DNA of 64,000 nucleotides from Bathynomus jamesi. Its lineage: Eukaryota; Arthropoda; Malacostraca; Isopoda; Cirolanidae. A program made the translations under genes and the position numbers. The DNA lies in assembly GCA_023014485.1 (NCBI GenBank), contig JAJOZX010006158.1, positions 124,001 to 188,000 of the forward strand. Reading direction: 5' to 3'. Below the pieces are notes generated by a model that made no database searches, was not told the origin of the DNA, and saw nothing but the letters and a program-made list of their open reading frames with translations. Positions 10,271 through 20,440 of the stretch are shown here, in pieces; position 1 is the stretch's first letter, and each line of letters begins with the position of its first letter.

Positions 10271-10540
10271 GTTGCAGAGAATCTGCGTAACTGGGGATTT
10301 CATGAAATCCCTAAAATGTTCAGGGATTTCATGTAAGGTTAAGTCATGATATTTTCGTTAAAACTAACAAAAATATCACGACTTAACCTAACCAATCGTT
10401 AAGGGTGTACAGTTGACCCAACCGGGCGTTCAGTAATTTTCCAATAGGTTTAACGAAAATATCACGACTTAACTTTACATGAGACTCCTGAATATTTTAG
10501 GGATTTCATGAAATTCCTAGTTACACAGATTCCCTGTAAC
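10271..10540. mobile_element. Palindromic MITE with 6-bp TSD, copy 1
   Basis: The left end GTTGCAGAGAATCTGCGTAA and the right end (inverse GTTACAGGGAATCTGTGTAA) are inverted repeats; each arm contains the internal palindrome GGGATTTCATGAAATCCC. The flanks are ATTTAT at 10265-10270 and 10541-10546, a perfect 6-bp duplication. The core has paired GATATTTTCGTTA / AACGAAAATATC. No coding sequence. Copy 2 is at 15702-15992. Confidence 0.8.
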
Positions 10541-10772
10541 ATTTATGCATGATGTATGCGTAGAAGTTAAAATAGAACATTTTTACAATAAATAGTTTGC
10601 AGTTAAGATGAGAAGTTAGATAAAAGTTTTATAAAGCTAGATAAAGACTGTAATATATAAATACAACTTAAGATACCTGAATATTTACTCGTATTTAGTC
10701 TGGTTAAGAATTTGAAAAGGAATTAACTCTTGAAGGCCAGCGTGACCTATTACAATAAAAGTACCTCATTTC

Positions 10773-10797
10773 GGGGGGGGGGGGGGGGGGGGGGGGG
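10773..10797. repeat. G25 homopolymer within a short hairpin
   Basis: 25 consecutive G flanked by ACCTCATT on the left and AATGAGGT on the right, which pair with each other. A possible G-quadruplex site; the exact length may be a sequencing or assembly artefact. Confidence 0.8.
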
Positions 10798-10864
10798 AAT
10801 GAGGTCTTTTATTGCATGAAAGTTAATTTTTATTATTGTTTAGTAACAAGAGTAGTATAGTGGC

Positions 10865-10985
10865 ATTTATGCCGAGGGAGTGATGGAGGAAGAAAGGGAA
10901 GTGGGGTGAGGGGGAAAAAGGAGAATGTCAGTAGAGCAAAATTTTAATCCCAGAAAAGATCTTAATCCGTTAATGGCTTTTGATT
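10865..10985 (+). repeat. Direct repeat shared with 14040-14160
   Basis: Shared text includes GTGGGGTGA, GTCAGTAGAGCAAAATTT / GCCAGTAGAGCAAAATTT, AAGATCTTAATCC and GCTTTTGATTAAAAAAA. The two copies sit on either side of the 11062-13914 element with TA tracts between, so the arrangement is repeat - TA tract - element - TA/TG tract - repeat. Confidence 0.6.
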
Positions 10986-11024
10986 AAAAAAAATAAGATA
11001 AATAAATAAACAAAATTATATATA

Positions 11025-11064
<40 letters not shown>

Positions 11065-11824
11065 AGGGTGTCTCTTATTGGGTAGTCAAAAAGTGAAATG
11101 TTGAATTATTTTATCTGCGCCCCTAAAGTAGTTCCATTTAGCATAAAAACTAAAACTTGAAAGTTTGACACAAATTGGCTCATATTTAGGGGTCGCCCCC
11201 GGCTAATAAAAATGGTGACCATGGCATAATAGCTCCTGACATATGATTATGCTCATTATACACATAATTCCTTCCTTCTTTTTTAGTTTGATTCGTTTTT
11301 ATAAGTATAGGCCTTCTTATTTATCATTGATCCTTTTCTAACCTATCCTTGATGTTGTTATAACCCATCCTTTGGTCCTCAATCCTTCTTTATCCCAATC
11401 CTTTTTCTCCTATCCAAAATCCTTCCTGGCTCTTTTTTTATATACAATCAGCAATGAAGCATTGCTACAAAAAAAAACCATTAGTTTATTATATAGAGAT
11501 AAATTCAAAATGCCAGTGCTATTTACATACTTTAATTACTTTAATTAGCATTATTTCCTTATACAACATTTATTTAATATACAATGATTATACAATATGG
11601 TGTATTTTAAGGTGCGACCTCATTGATGGTTATTTTTTGAGAAGAACAGTTTTTGATGGAACTGGGTGACTCTGGCGGTGTTTTGCAACAATTTGGAGCA
11701 GGAACTGGAGCTGCTCTTCCCCACTGTCAATTTCTTATTCAGCTGTTGAACTAAAGCTACTGCACGTTCTGCCCGGTCATTTACAACAGATAGAGCTGCA
11801 ACAATAGCTCTGGCCCTTAAATAT

Positions 11825-12110
11825 TCAGTTGGATGTCCAAGTGCTGGGTGCCATGTTCAGAAATCCTTCTGGCAAATTCAGCTTAGTAAAGAATTCTCTA
11901 GTATTTCTTGTAACAAGTTGGTGTAGTCCTTCACCAGAGCAGAAGGTCGATTCAGGAATCCGAGGACGCTTGGGTGGTCTATCAGTGGACTCATCTTCTA
12001 ATGCCTTTACCATGCGTTTCTTTACATCTGTAGTAATTCGCTCATCAAAGAAAGCAAGACCAACTGCTTCTTCAGACAGGTACCATAAGTGGTTAGAGAG
12101 CTTTTTTTAG
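11825..12110 (-). pseudogene. C-terminal continuation of the 390-codon protein after a break
   Basis: The minus strand from 12110 reads HLWYLSEEAVGLAFFDERI, then MVKALEDESTDRPPKRPRIP and further to 11829. This looks like the natural C-terminus of the same protein, in a different frame from 12116-13288, so one indel or stop near 12110-12120 breaks the gene. Basic PPKRPR could be a nuclear localisation stretch. Confidence 0.55.
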
Positions 12111-12115
12111 TTGCA

Positions 12116-13288
12116 TCAGAAATTTTTGTTAGGATAATTAATCAATGACCTCATAAGGAGCCAGTCATTAAATGGGGTTTCAATAGGGAGTGAGGATGTT
12201 GTCCAAGCCTTCATATAGATGAGAACAGAAAAAAGGGAAAGATCTCGAATTCCTCGTTCTTCAGTCTTAGTCATCTTGAACTGGTTTCGAAAAAGCCACA
12301 TCTTGATAGAATAGAGCGCTTTGGACATCCAGCGAGCTCGATGCATGGCACCTGGTGCACGAAACTTGATGCCTTTATTGGGGACACCTCCAAGAAAGAT
12401 GATGGACAGATCCAAAAGTTCTTGATAGTCATCCCGTAGCATAGGTGCCTGGGATCTAGCAAACTGAATTAGTTCAGTTTTAGACTGGATAATTGCTTCT
12501 TTAGTAATCGTGTCTGTCTCACCTGTTCGGAACTGGCTTTGATCAACAGAAGTCCAATTGTCACGAAAACGCTTAAAGATCAATATCTCTGGACCAGTTG
12601 ATGTAGATCCCAATGTTGCTTCAAATGCAGCTCCCAACAATAAATCTAAAACATGGTGTCTACAAGGCAAGTACAAAACATCATGACCCAATTTTGCTTC
12701 GATGAGAGCACAGGCTCCACTATATTGACCCGTGTTTGAAGCTGTTGTATCGAAACAAATTGCTTTTACTCTCTCTGTAATTCCCCATTCATTCAGGCAG
12801 TTAAAGACGGCTTCAGCTTGTGCTTCTCCAGTTGAGTTTGGGATTTTGGGGACACCAAGCAGCTGTTCAACACCAGGTCCTGACACAAGTACTGGGAGAC
12901 GATCAATGTGCTTGTGCGAGGTGAGGTCCTCCATCATCTTGCCATCCCAGTGGACTGTCATAGAACATTCTCCATGGAAATGCTCCTTAAGTTCTTTAGC
13001 ATGACGAGCTCGGTTCTTATTTCGAAGGCGATGGATAGAATGTTGGTTTATGTTGTAATCTGAAGCGTCCAAACCAAAGCTTTTAGCTGCCTCTGCGAGG
13101 ATAAATGTTGCCTTTCTAGAGGAAATTTGTGTACGATCCAGGGCAGCAGACATCTGAATAGTCATGATGTTTTTCATGCCTCGTTTTTGCTTAGATTTTG
13201 GTAAAGCACAAGCTCCTTTGGTGACCCCTTTAGTGACGCCACTGATAGAAACACAGATCATGAAACACATGTCAGGTAAAATTTCCAT
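12116..13288 (-). CDS. RNase H-like transposase-type protein, 390 codons
   Basis: Long open frame, the largest in this half of the window. Visible motifs are SMTVHWDGKMM near residue 110, RLPVLVSGPGVEQLLGVPK near 130-148, VKAICFDTTASNTG near 175-188, GACALIEAKLG and LPCRHHVLDLLLGAAFE near 190-220, and SGPEILIFKRF-like STGPEILIFKRF near 230. The aspartates in HWDGK and CFDTTASN sit where the first two catalytic acidic residues of an RNase H-fold transposase would be; I infer this from pattern only. The family is repeated in invertebrate genomes as uncharacterised proteins, but I cannot name the superfamily. It may start at an internal methionine (for example MKNIMTIQM near residue 36). The frame ends early; homologous text continues at 11825-12110. 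Confidence 0.65.
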   Translation of the reverse strand: MEILPDMCFMICVSISGVTKGVTKGACALPKSKQKRGMKNIMTIQMSAALDRTQISSRKATFILAEAAKSFGLDASDYNINQHSIHRLRNKNRARHAKELKEHFHGECSMTVHWDGKMMEDLTSHKHIDRLPVLVSGPGVEQLLGVPKIPNSTGEAQAEAVFNCLNEWGITERVKAICFDTTASNTGQYSGACALIEAKLGHDVLYLPCRHHVLDLLLGAAFEATLGSTSTGPEILIFKRFRDNWTSVDQSQFRTGETDTITKEAIIQSKTELIQFARSQAPMLRDDYQELLDLSIIFLGGVPNKGIKFRAPGAMHRARWMSKALYSIKMWLFRNQFKMTKTEERGIRDLSLFSVLIYMKAWTTSSLPIETPFNDWLLMRSLINYPNKNF

Positions 13289-13910
13289 TGAACTAAATTA
13301 AATTCTTTGTGACAAATAGCAACATTGTTTAAAACTTCATAATATGTGTATAAGAGCATAAATTCTAATTTTTTCATTAAATTCATTACATTTTTTTCAA
13401 ACACTAATAACAAAATCAGTATAAATAATTGTGAAAAATATAAATAACATAGTTTATTATCTGATAATAGCAAAAAAGAAGTATAGTGATACACAGTTAC
13501 ACACCTTTTACTTATGACAGCAGAACACTGAATGATGACAAATAAACAATTGCAACATAATCTGGAGCATTCTTGATGAAACATGTTTAAACAGGTTGAT
13601 CTTGTCTTATCAAGCAATATTTTCAGCTACAAACTTGACAATTATCTCTAATATATTCATTTAATTGAATTCATCATAAATATGATGATTAATTAATTAA
13701 AAACAAATGTTTAGTATACTTGACAACTGCTAGTAACTTCAAATATTAATTGCATAAATAATAGCTATATTTTATGAACTTTAATAAGCGGGGGCGACCT
13801 CTAAAAATTGTTCAAGCCAAAAAACATTTTATATGTGGTTTTTTCAACCAATGGAACTGGTTGAGGGGGCGCAACCTAAAAAAATCAACACTTCCAAAAT
13901 AAGAGACACC

Positions 13911-13941
13911 CTAAATATATATATATATATAATATATATAT

Positions 13942-13998
<57 letters not shown>

Positions 13999-14012
13999 TG
14001 TGTGTGTGTGAC
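13911..14012. repeat. (TA)n followed by (TG)n
   Basis: Compound microsatellite at the right edge of the 2.85-kb element. Confidence 0.9.
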
Positions 14013-14201
14013 GTCACAGTATGAACTTCAGCGGTCACAGTAGTATGGGGGACAGTGGGTCACAGTGGGGTGACGGGAAAAAGGGGAGTGCCAGTAGAGC
14101 AAAATTTAATCCCAGATAAGATCTTAATCCATTAATAGCTTTTGATTAAAAAAAAGATAAATAAAAATTTATATTATATATATAAATAATTTTATTTATT
14201 A

Positions 14202-14750
14202 TTATCTTGCATAAAGAAAAGTCCCCATTGGACTATGGTCCAATGGGGATGAGTATTGTTCACGGAAGAATGAAAATTTAATCTCCGAACATCCGATGGA
14301 CGGGAAAGAGTGGAGAACAGGAGAAAGATTCGCCCCGTGCACTTTTACGGAGAGGGTTGCTTTTGGAGGAGTCCAGTTGACATGTTCACAAGCGAAAGCA
14401 AGACGAGCATTGCGGTGGTGTGGGAGCAATTCCGGGTCCATTGCTGGACGTCTAGCACGTAAGCCACTTTCCATAAGTCTCCTTCTAACGGTTCGCTCCG
14501 ATACACTGACGTCTCGAGACCTTTCCAGCTCATGCGGACGTTTGTGGCAGTCTAGCGATGATCTCGCAAAACACTCAAGACGATGAAACGATCGTCACGG
14601 GCAGATGTGCAGCGCGATCTTCCAGCTCCTGGTCTTCGGGTGTACTCTCCTGTCTCCATATAACATTGGCAGACACGTCGAACCGTTGTTCTTGGAATTC
14701 CTAGCTCATCGGCGACTTAACGTTGGCTCCGACCATGTCCAATTCTGAAA
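14202..14750 (-). pseudogene. Tc1-like transposase relic
   Basis: Minus-strand fragments match the Tc1 layout: a basic helix-turn-helix stretch (RCTSARDDRFIVLSVLRD) near 14590-14620, then VYRSEPLEGDLWKVAYVL, then GLRARRPA, HHRNARLAFACEHVNWT (14370-14450). The DDE catalytic part is largely missing after about 14290. Frames change repeatedly. At 14221-14250 the sequence has a small hairpin, CCCCATTGGACTATGGTCCAATGGGG (two arms of 11 bp). Confidence 0.7.
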
Positions 14751-14759
14751 CCCAAAAGA

Positions 14760-15029
14760 ATTAGAAGTCTCTCTGTTACTAAACGTAAATGGCTACTCCC
14801 ACTAGTGGAAGAGAAAAAGTGGCACTAGCAGTCTAAGAGCAACTGAATGTCAAGACTGCGAATCTCTAAAAGAAATCGAAAATTCGTACAGCTAGTGTGT
14901 TTGCAGCTGACGTTGTTTTGTCTCGTTATTTGGTTGCCTCAGACTATATTTTGAATTTTTATAAACAGAAGTTTGCCCACTTTTTTGCTTTTCGCGATAT
15001 TCCAAGTGGGCCGATTTTTCTGCCGCTTA

Positions 15030-15123
<94 letters not shown>

Positions 15124-15240
15124 CTATATAAGTGTGACGTCACACTATAACCTTCAGTTGTCACAGTTGTATAGGGGAGGTTGTGTCGCAGTAGGATATA
15201 TATAATATATATAGTGAAGTTGGCAGCTCTGAATGATGAA
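14760..15240. other. Non-coding spacer with (TA)n at 15038-15122
   Basis: Holds a GTGTGTGTA/(TA)n/ACACACAC compound repeat and, near 15130-15195, a short block (TCACAGTTGTATAGGGG) echoing 14030-14060. No gene seen. Confidence 0.5.
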
Positions 15241-15287
15241 CTCCTGGTGGTAATAGCTGAAACTACTAATTAAAACACTGAACCAAA

Positions 15288-15341
15288 ATGTTATGGCTGT
15301 CGGCGGTGTGGAGGTTTTCTTCGAGGATTTGTCCTTTTTCG
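15288..15341 (+). CDS. Candidate first coding exon, 18 codons, ending at a splice donor
   Basis: An ATG in the context ACCAAAATGT opens 18 codons, MLWLSAVWRFSSRICPFS, followed exactly by GTGAGTAAAG, a near-consensus 5' splice site in phase 0. The peptide lacks acidic residues, has spaced arginines and hydrophobic residues, and so resembles a mitochondrial targeting or signal sequence. No downstream exon was found in the window, and the surroundings are repeats. It may be chance, or the start of a gene with a long first intron. Confidence 0.25.
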
Positions 15342-15701
15342 GTGAGTAAAGGAAGATTTCTTTATGTTATTTGGGGTGCAATACTTGCTTTGTTGTAAAG
15401 ACTTGAGGTATTCTTTTTTAATGTGACTGTAAGACATAGGAAGCTACTCCGAATGATAGATGTTTTTGATTGATGCTTTGGTTTAGTTAGAATTTAAATC
15501 AGCTCGTTGTGAAATAAAAAACGGGGCACAGTGGGACATGCAACATTGAGGTACAGTGGGACACTCTCCCACTGTATCCTAGAAATATTAGTGCATAAAG
15601 TGCGAAAATGAGTGTCTTTAGCTTCGCTTGTACAAAATCTGAAGTTCCTTATAATCGTGTTTTCTTTCGTACAGCAACTTCAGTATTGTTTTCTTATGTC
15701 T

Positions 15702-15992
15702 GTTATAGGGAATCTGTGTAACTAGGGATTTCATGAAATCTCTAAAATGTTTAGGGATTTCATGTAAGGTTAAGTCGTGATATTTCGTTAGTTTTAATGA
15801 AAATATCACGACTTAACCTAACCAATCGTCAAAGGCGTAACAGTTGACCTAACCGGGCATTCAATTAACCTAACCGGATATTTAATAACTTTCCAGTACG
15901 TTTAACAAAAGTATCACGACTTAACCTTGCATTAAATCCCTGAACATTTTAAGGATTTCATGAAATCCCTAGTTACACAGGTTCCCTGTAAC
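15702..15992. mobile_element. Palindromic MITE with 6-bp TSD, copy 2
   Basis: The left end GTTATAGGGAATCTGTGTAA and the right end (inverse GTTACAGGGAACCTGTGTAA) pair. The flanks are ATGTCT at 15696-15701 and 15993-15998, a perfect 6-bp duplication. The interior again has GATATTTCGTTAGTTTTAAT and GAAAATATCACGACTTAACC. Closely related to copy 1 at 10271-10540. Confidence 0.85.
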
Positions 15993-16142
15993 ATGTCTAA
16001 GTTGTCACTTGAGGAGCTAGTGATAATTTAACTCAGATACTTAAATTCTTGTACTTGCTATATTGGTTCGTCTCTCATTTTGCAAATAACATTAGCTGTT
16101 TGGTTTGAGCTTTTACGATGGAATTGCATAACCTTAGTTTCA

Positions 16143-16260
16143 GTAACATTAAAATTAGGGATGAACCGAATATTCGGTAAAAAATGAGGATATTCGGTAT
16201 TCGGCAGAATAGTTTTAATATTTTTAACCGAATACCGAATATTTGGTAATTGTGGTAAGT
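16143..16260. mobile_element. One end of a hAT-like element (ACCGAATATTCGG repeats)
   Basis: TTAGGGATGAACCGAATATT starts a block with several ATTCGGTAT/ACCGAATA repeats in both orientations, typical for hAT termini. The matching other end was not found. Confidence 0.5.
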
Positions 16261-16872
16261 AACGTGATTTAGGAATTGGAACTGAAAATGTATTTTTTAT
16301 TTCAAAGAATAATTACAAACAAATCCAACTTGGTATAGTGATACTAATAAGTAGAGCCGAGATTTTTTAGGCACTAAAACCCCTTTAAAAAGGCAGGCAA
16401 ATAGGCAACATGAACATTCAAAAAAGGCAGTAAAACACCCCCCCCCCCCAAAAAAAAGGCATTCATAAATTTGCTATCAAAATACGTTTGATCTACAATA
16501 ATACCTTTACATATATACGCATAATTAATACATGTTACAACGCCCTCAATGAACAAAACAATAGTTAGTGAAAATATTAGTTACGCATAACAACAATTAC
16601 TTCATTTCTAAAAATAAAGTTTAATATTGAATAATATTATACACGTATGAATACATAATACATATTACAACATACCATTATAGTGAACAAAACAGTAGGA
16701 ATTGAAAATGTTGGTTACACAATAATGACAAGGATTTAAATGTTTAAAAAGAAAATAATATTATTATATATCATTAAATATTATTAATATTATTAAATGT
16801 TATTATACATTATTATTATCATTATTAAATATAAAATATTATTATTATGGACGCTCAGTTTGTTATATACTC

Positions 16873-16916
<44 letters not shown>

Positions 16917-16920
16917 CATA

Positions 16921-18385
16921 CAGGGTGTTTGAAAACTTTCTGTACAAATTGTAATGGGGGATAGGCAACACCAAGACAAACCCTTTTCGTCTATAAGTGT
17001 ATGTCCGCTGACGTCACCATTCGGCGCGAGAGGACGCCGCTGCAATTGGCTAAAAGGTGAAGTGGGCTAGACTCGCGCTTGCCGCGGGCATTCTTAAATC
17101 GGACGTAGTACGCGTAACATGTTTATTTAAAGAAGGCATGTTTATTTAAAGAAGGTGCTGAAAGTTGCGACCGGTAGCATCAATGCATGCCCGACAGCGT
17201 CGAAGCATTGACCGACGTACACGTCGAAAGATTTCCGGCATTTCGGGAACAGTTCCAGCGGCGACAGCGATTCTTGCTACGAGGTCTTCTGAGTAAATGG
17301 GAGTCTCGTACACGAGGTTCTTCATGTGTCCCCACAGGAAGAAATCGAGGCATGTTAAATCGGGCGATCTCGGTGGCCAGGCTACGGGCCCACCCCGGCC
17401 TATCCATCGGTCCCCAAAAGTGGCGTTCAAATAATCCCGCACATCGTTGTTGGAGTGTGCTGTGGCCCCGTCGTGTTGAAGCCACATTCGTCTACGAATA
17501 GCCACGGGAACATCTTCCAGCAGTTCCGGCAACGTTTCTTCAAGAAATATCCGATAAACCGGCCCGTCGAGTCGGGCAGGCAGCAGGTACGGCCCAATCA
17601 ACTTGCCATGGACGATACCCGCCCAAACATTGACGGCGAACCGTTCTTGATGAGCATGCACCCGTGTAGCATGTGGATTTGCGTGCGCCCTCACGTGTGA
17701 AACAGGCCTCATCTGAGAACAGCACATAAGCCGGAAAATTAGGCTGCACCGCTGTCTGCTGCAGAAACCAGCGTGCGAATTCCACACGAAGACGGTAATC
17801 CCGAGGTTGTAATGCCTGGACTCTCTGACGATGAAACGGATGTAACTGCTGCTCGTGCAACACTCTCCAGACCAGGTCGTGGTTCACACCGAGGATACGT
17901 GCAACATCTCGCGTGCTTGCGCTTGGATTGTCCTCAATCCGCCGTAGGATTTCTTCTTCCATGTCAGGAGTGCGCACGTTTCTCTCCCGACCAGTGTCAT
18001 GCATGTTTGCATGGAATGTTCCAGTTTCTCGCAGTCGCCGATGCAAATGCACAAACGTTTGGTGGTTTGGCACACGTCTGTTTGGGAAGCGCTGTCGGTA
18101 CAACCTCACAGCAGCTCTTCCGTTTCCATTGGCAGCCCCATACACCATATGCATGTCAGCCATCTCAGCAGTCGTGAAGCGCTCCATGTTACGCGTACTA
18201 CGTCCGATTTAAGAATGCCCGCGGCAAGCGCGAGTCTAGCCCACTTCACCTTTTAGCCAATTGCAGCGGCGTCCTCTCGCGCCGAATGGTGACGTCAGCG
18301 GACATACACTTATAGACGAAAAGGGTTTGTCTTGGTGTTGCCTATCCCCCATTACAATTTGTACGGAAAGTTTTCAAACACCCTG
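16921..18385 (-). mobile_element. Full-length mariner-type element with 201-bp TIRs
   Basis: Begins CAGGGTGTTTGAAAACTTTC and ends with the inverse, flanked by the TA duplication (16919-16920, 18386-18387). The inverted repeats run 16921-17121 and 18185-18385, nearly identical over 201 bp, and reach into the transposase start codon. Such arm identity suggests recent activity. A ~20-bp direct repeat (CATGTTTATTTAAAGAAGG) follows the left arm. It sits in a TA tract inside the hAT shell. Confidence 0.9.
17146..18187 (-). pseudogene. Mariner-type transposase with one frameshift
   Basis: Starts at the ATG at 18187 (MERFTTAEMADMHMVYG) and runs in one frame to about 17690, then continues in another frame to 17146. 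The N-terminal part has a DUF4817/HTH-like region (ARILGVNHDLVWRVLHEQ near residue 105). Catalytic acids appear in LFSDEACF, LQHDGATAH and PPRSPDLT; the last two are about 36 residues apart by my count. The C-terminus is CRACIDATGRNFQHLL. The break lies between CFTREG and AHANPHATR. Total ~345 residues, normal for the family, so only one indel separates it from an open frame. GC content is well above the flanks. Confidence 0.85.
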
Positions 18386-18404
18386 TATATTATATATATA
18401 TATA

Positions 18405-18476
<72 letters not shown>

Positions 18477-18489
18477 CTTACTTTTGTTG

Positions 18490-20440
18490 AGTTTGAATGA
18501 CGGTTCAGGATCGACCTGCGGTCAACCCCTCTGCAGCATCCCGCCTCATTTGCGGGATTTGGTGAAAAAGGGAATTGCTGTCTGATCTCCTCCTGCCCTC
18601 GTAGCCAGCCACGCATGGCTGGTCAGAGACTTTGCAAAAGAATCTGTCCAGCTGGTTCTTGAAGTTATTCAGGTCGGTGTGCTGGAAATTCCTCACTTCA
18701 TTTGGAAGGACATTGAAAAGCTTTGGGCCCCGTATTCCGAGGGTATTTTCTATCCTCGTTTTCATGGTCCCTTGTCCCACCGCAGCTGGGACCGTACAAA
18801 ATCTGTCTCTTCTCTCATTCCAGTTTGTTTCTATTTCATTTCTGAGGTTAGGGACAGAGCCCTCATAGTATTTTCCATATGTATATTATTGTGTACCGTT
18901 CGCGCCTTCTTTCAAGAGAGTCGAGTTCCAGGGATTGTAGTCGAGACCAGTAGTCTTCACCTTCCATTTCCTCTATCTTAGACGTGAAAGTTCTTTGTAT
19001 AGCTTCATTGTTCGCAATGTCACTTTTCTATGTGGGCTTGTGAGTACTGGGCAATACTTAACTATTGGTAGGACTAGACTTTTCCATAATTTGAGCATGA
19101 TGTTTGCTTTGCTGCTGCGGTAGCTCCTCCAGATGATTCCCATTATTTTTCTAGCCGTTGTAATTTTGATGTTATAGTGCTCTCTGAATTCTGCATCCGA
19201 CGACATTATTACTCCAAGATCCCTGACTTGTGGATTTGGTGTTATCTGTTTGGCTTGCGGAGTTCTGTACCCTTTTTTCTGTAGCTCTTTGTTATTACCA
19301 TATCTTAGAAGTTGGAATTTTTCTTCGTTGAACTTCATATTCTTGTCTTCTGCCCACTGGAATAATGTTTCAATGTCGTTTTGTAATTTTCTTATGTTAT
19401 CTTCGTTCAATATTTCCTTACATATCTTTGTGTCATCTGCGAAGCATGATACAATACTGTCCTTAATATCTGTATCAATATCTGCAATCATTATTATGAA
19501 CAACAAGGGAGCTAATACTAGGGTTGCCAACCGTCCTTTTTTGAAAAGGACAGTCCTTTTTTGTAGATTTTTGTCCTTGTCCTTTCTTGAGTTCGGAAAG
19601 GACGCCATTTGTCCTTTTCTGATAACAATCTTGTTCCAAACAACAGTTTTATAACAAAACTTTTGTTTAAAAGGAAATAATTATAAAGTCTTAAGTCGAG
19701 TAACATTTTATAAATTCATTTCTTCACTTAAATGTTAACGTTCCGTGTAGCGTAAAAGTATAAATTTAAAAATAAATATTGTTACCATAAATTTTGTCAA
19801 TGCATGACTCAATGGGTCAATATCTGTATATCAATAAAAATATTTACTTTAAGAAAATATGCAATAAAAAGCATGCAGTATAAATTGTAATAAATTATAA
19901 ATAAAATTTTACTTCTTTCCCTAACCTTGTAGACAGTATATTGGAATTGATGTTCTTGTCCTTTTTTTCAAACTTCATGGAGTTGGCAACCCTAGCTAAT
20001 ACTGTCCCTTGTGGGACAGAGATCACGACTTCCGAGACTTCTGATTTAACTCCGTTTACCACCACTCTTTGCGTTCTTCGCGTCAAGAAGTTAAATATCC
20101 ACCTTCCTAGCTTTCCAGTAATTCCTGTATTCTTAAGTTTGTGTGCTATGATTCCATGGTCACATTTATCGAAGGCTTTTGCAAAGTCCATATATATTAC
20201 ATCACTGTTTTGTCCTCGACACAATGTTTCCAATATTTTCTCCTGGTGGTCTAGTAGCTGTGACAGGCATGATCTTCCCGCCATGAAGCCATGTTGATTT
20301 AGGTTGTATAAGTCTTTTTCTTGTAGGTGGTAGGTAGTTTTGCCCTTAATTATGCGTTCAAAACACTTTATAAGGTGTGAGGTGAGAGCCACTGGCCGAT
20401 AATTTTTGAGCATTGCTCTGTTACCACCTTTAAATATATA
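18490..20440 (-). pseudogene. CR1/Jockey-type LINE reverse transcriptase fragment, interrupted
   Basis: From 20413 the minus strand reads NYRPVALTSHLIKCFERIIK, HGFMAGRSCLSQLLDHQ, DVIYMDFAKAFDKCDH and SVPQGTVLA, all RT motifs. It is then interrupted by the MITE 19519-19994. It resumes with APLLFIIMIADID, CFADDTKIC (catalytic FADD), MKFNEEKFQLLRYG, and a C-terminal RGPKLFNVLPNEVRNF region (18680-18740). The endonuclease and ORF1 are absent. The tail resembles those at 25506-25724 and 39967-40332, indicating one LINE clade with three fragments here. Confidence 0.85.
19519..19994. mobile_element. 476-bp hAT-type MITE with perfect 8-bp TSD
   Basis: Begins TAGGGTTGCCAACCGTCC and ends with the inverse of TAGGGTTGCCAACTCC. 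The flanks are GCTAATAC at 19511-19518 and 19995-20002, perfect. AAAAGGACA/TGTCCTTTT repeats occur subterminally. It splits the LINE between GTVLA and LAPLLF, which duplicates a few codons of the RT. Confidence 0.92.

Larger units (their letters stand above)
11062..13914 (-). mobile_element. 2.85-kb TIR DNA transposon of unassigned superfamily
   Basis: The left end TTAGGGTGTCTCTTATTGG and the right end (inverse TTTAGGGTGTCTCTTATTTTGG-like, 13896-13914) are inverted repeats, with weaker similarity further in around GCGCCCC. Insertion into a (TA)n tract hides the target duplication. The single gene on the minus strand has RNase H-like features. About 600 bp of AT-rich DNA precedes the gene (13290-13914). 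The composition of the gene (near 45% GC) differs from its flanks. Confidence 0.7.

Noticed and set aside
13258..13617. 119-codon minus-strand frame upstream of the RNase H-like gene
   Set aside because: Very AT-rich, Leu/Phe/Cys-rich and without motifs; more likely 5' non-coding sequence of the element.
17187..17501. Plus-strand frames of about 100 codons over 17.2-18.3 kb
   Set aside because: They are antisense shadows of the GC-rich mariner transposase on the minus strand.
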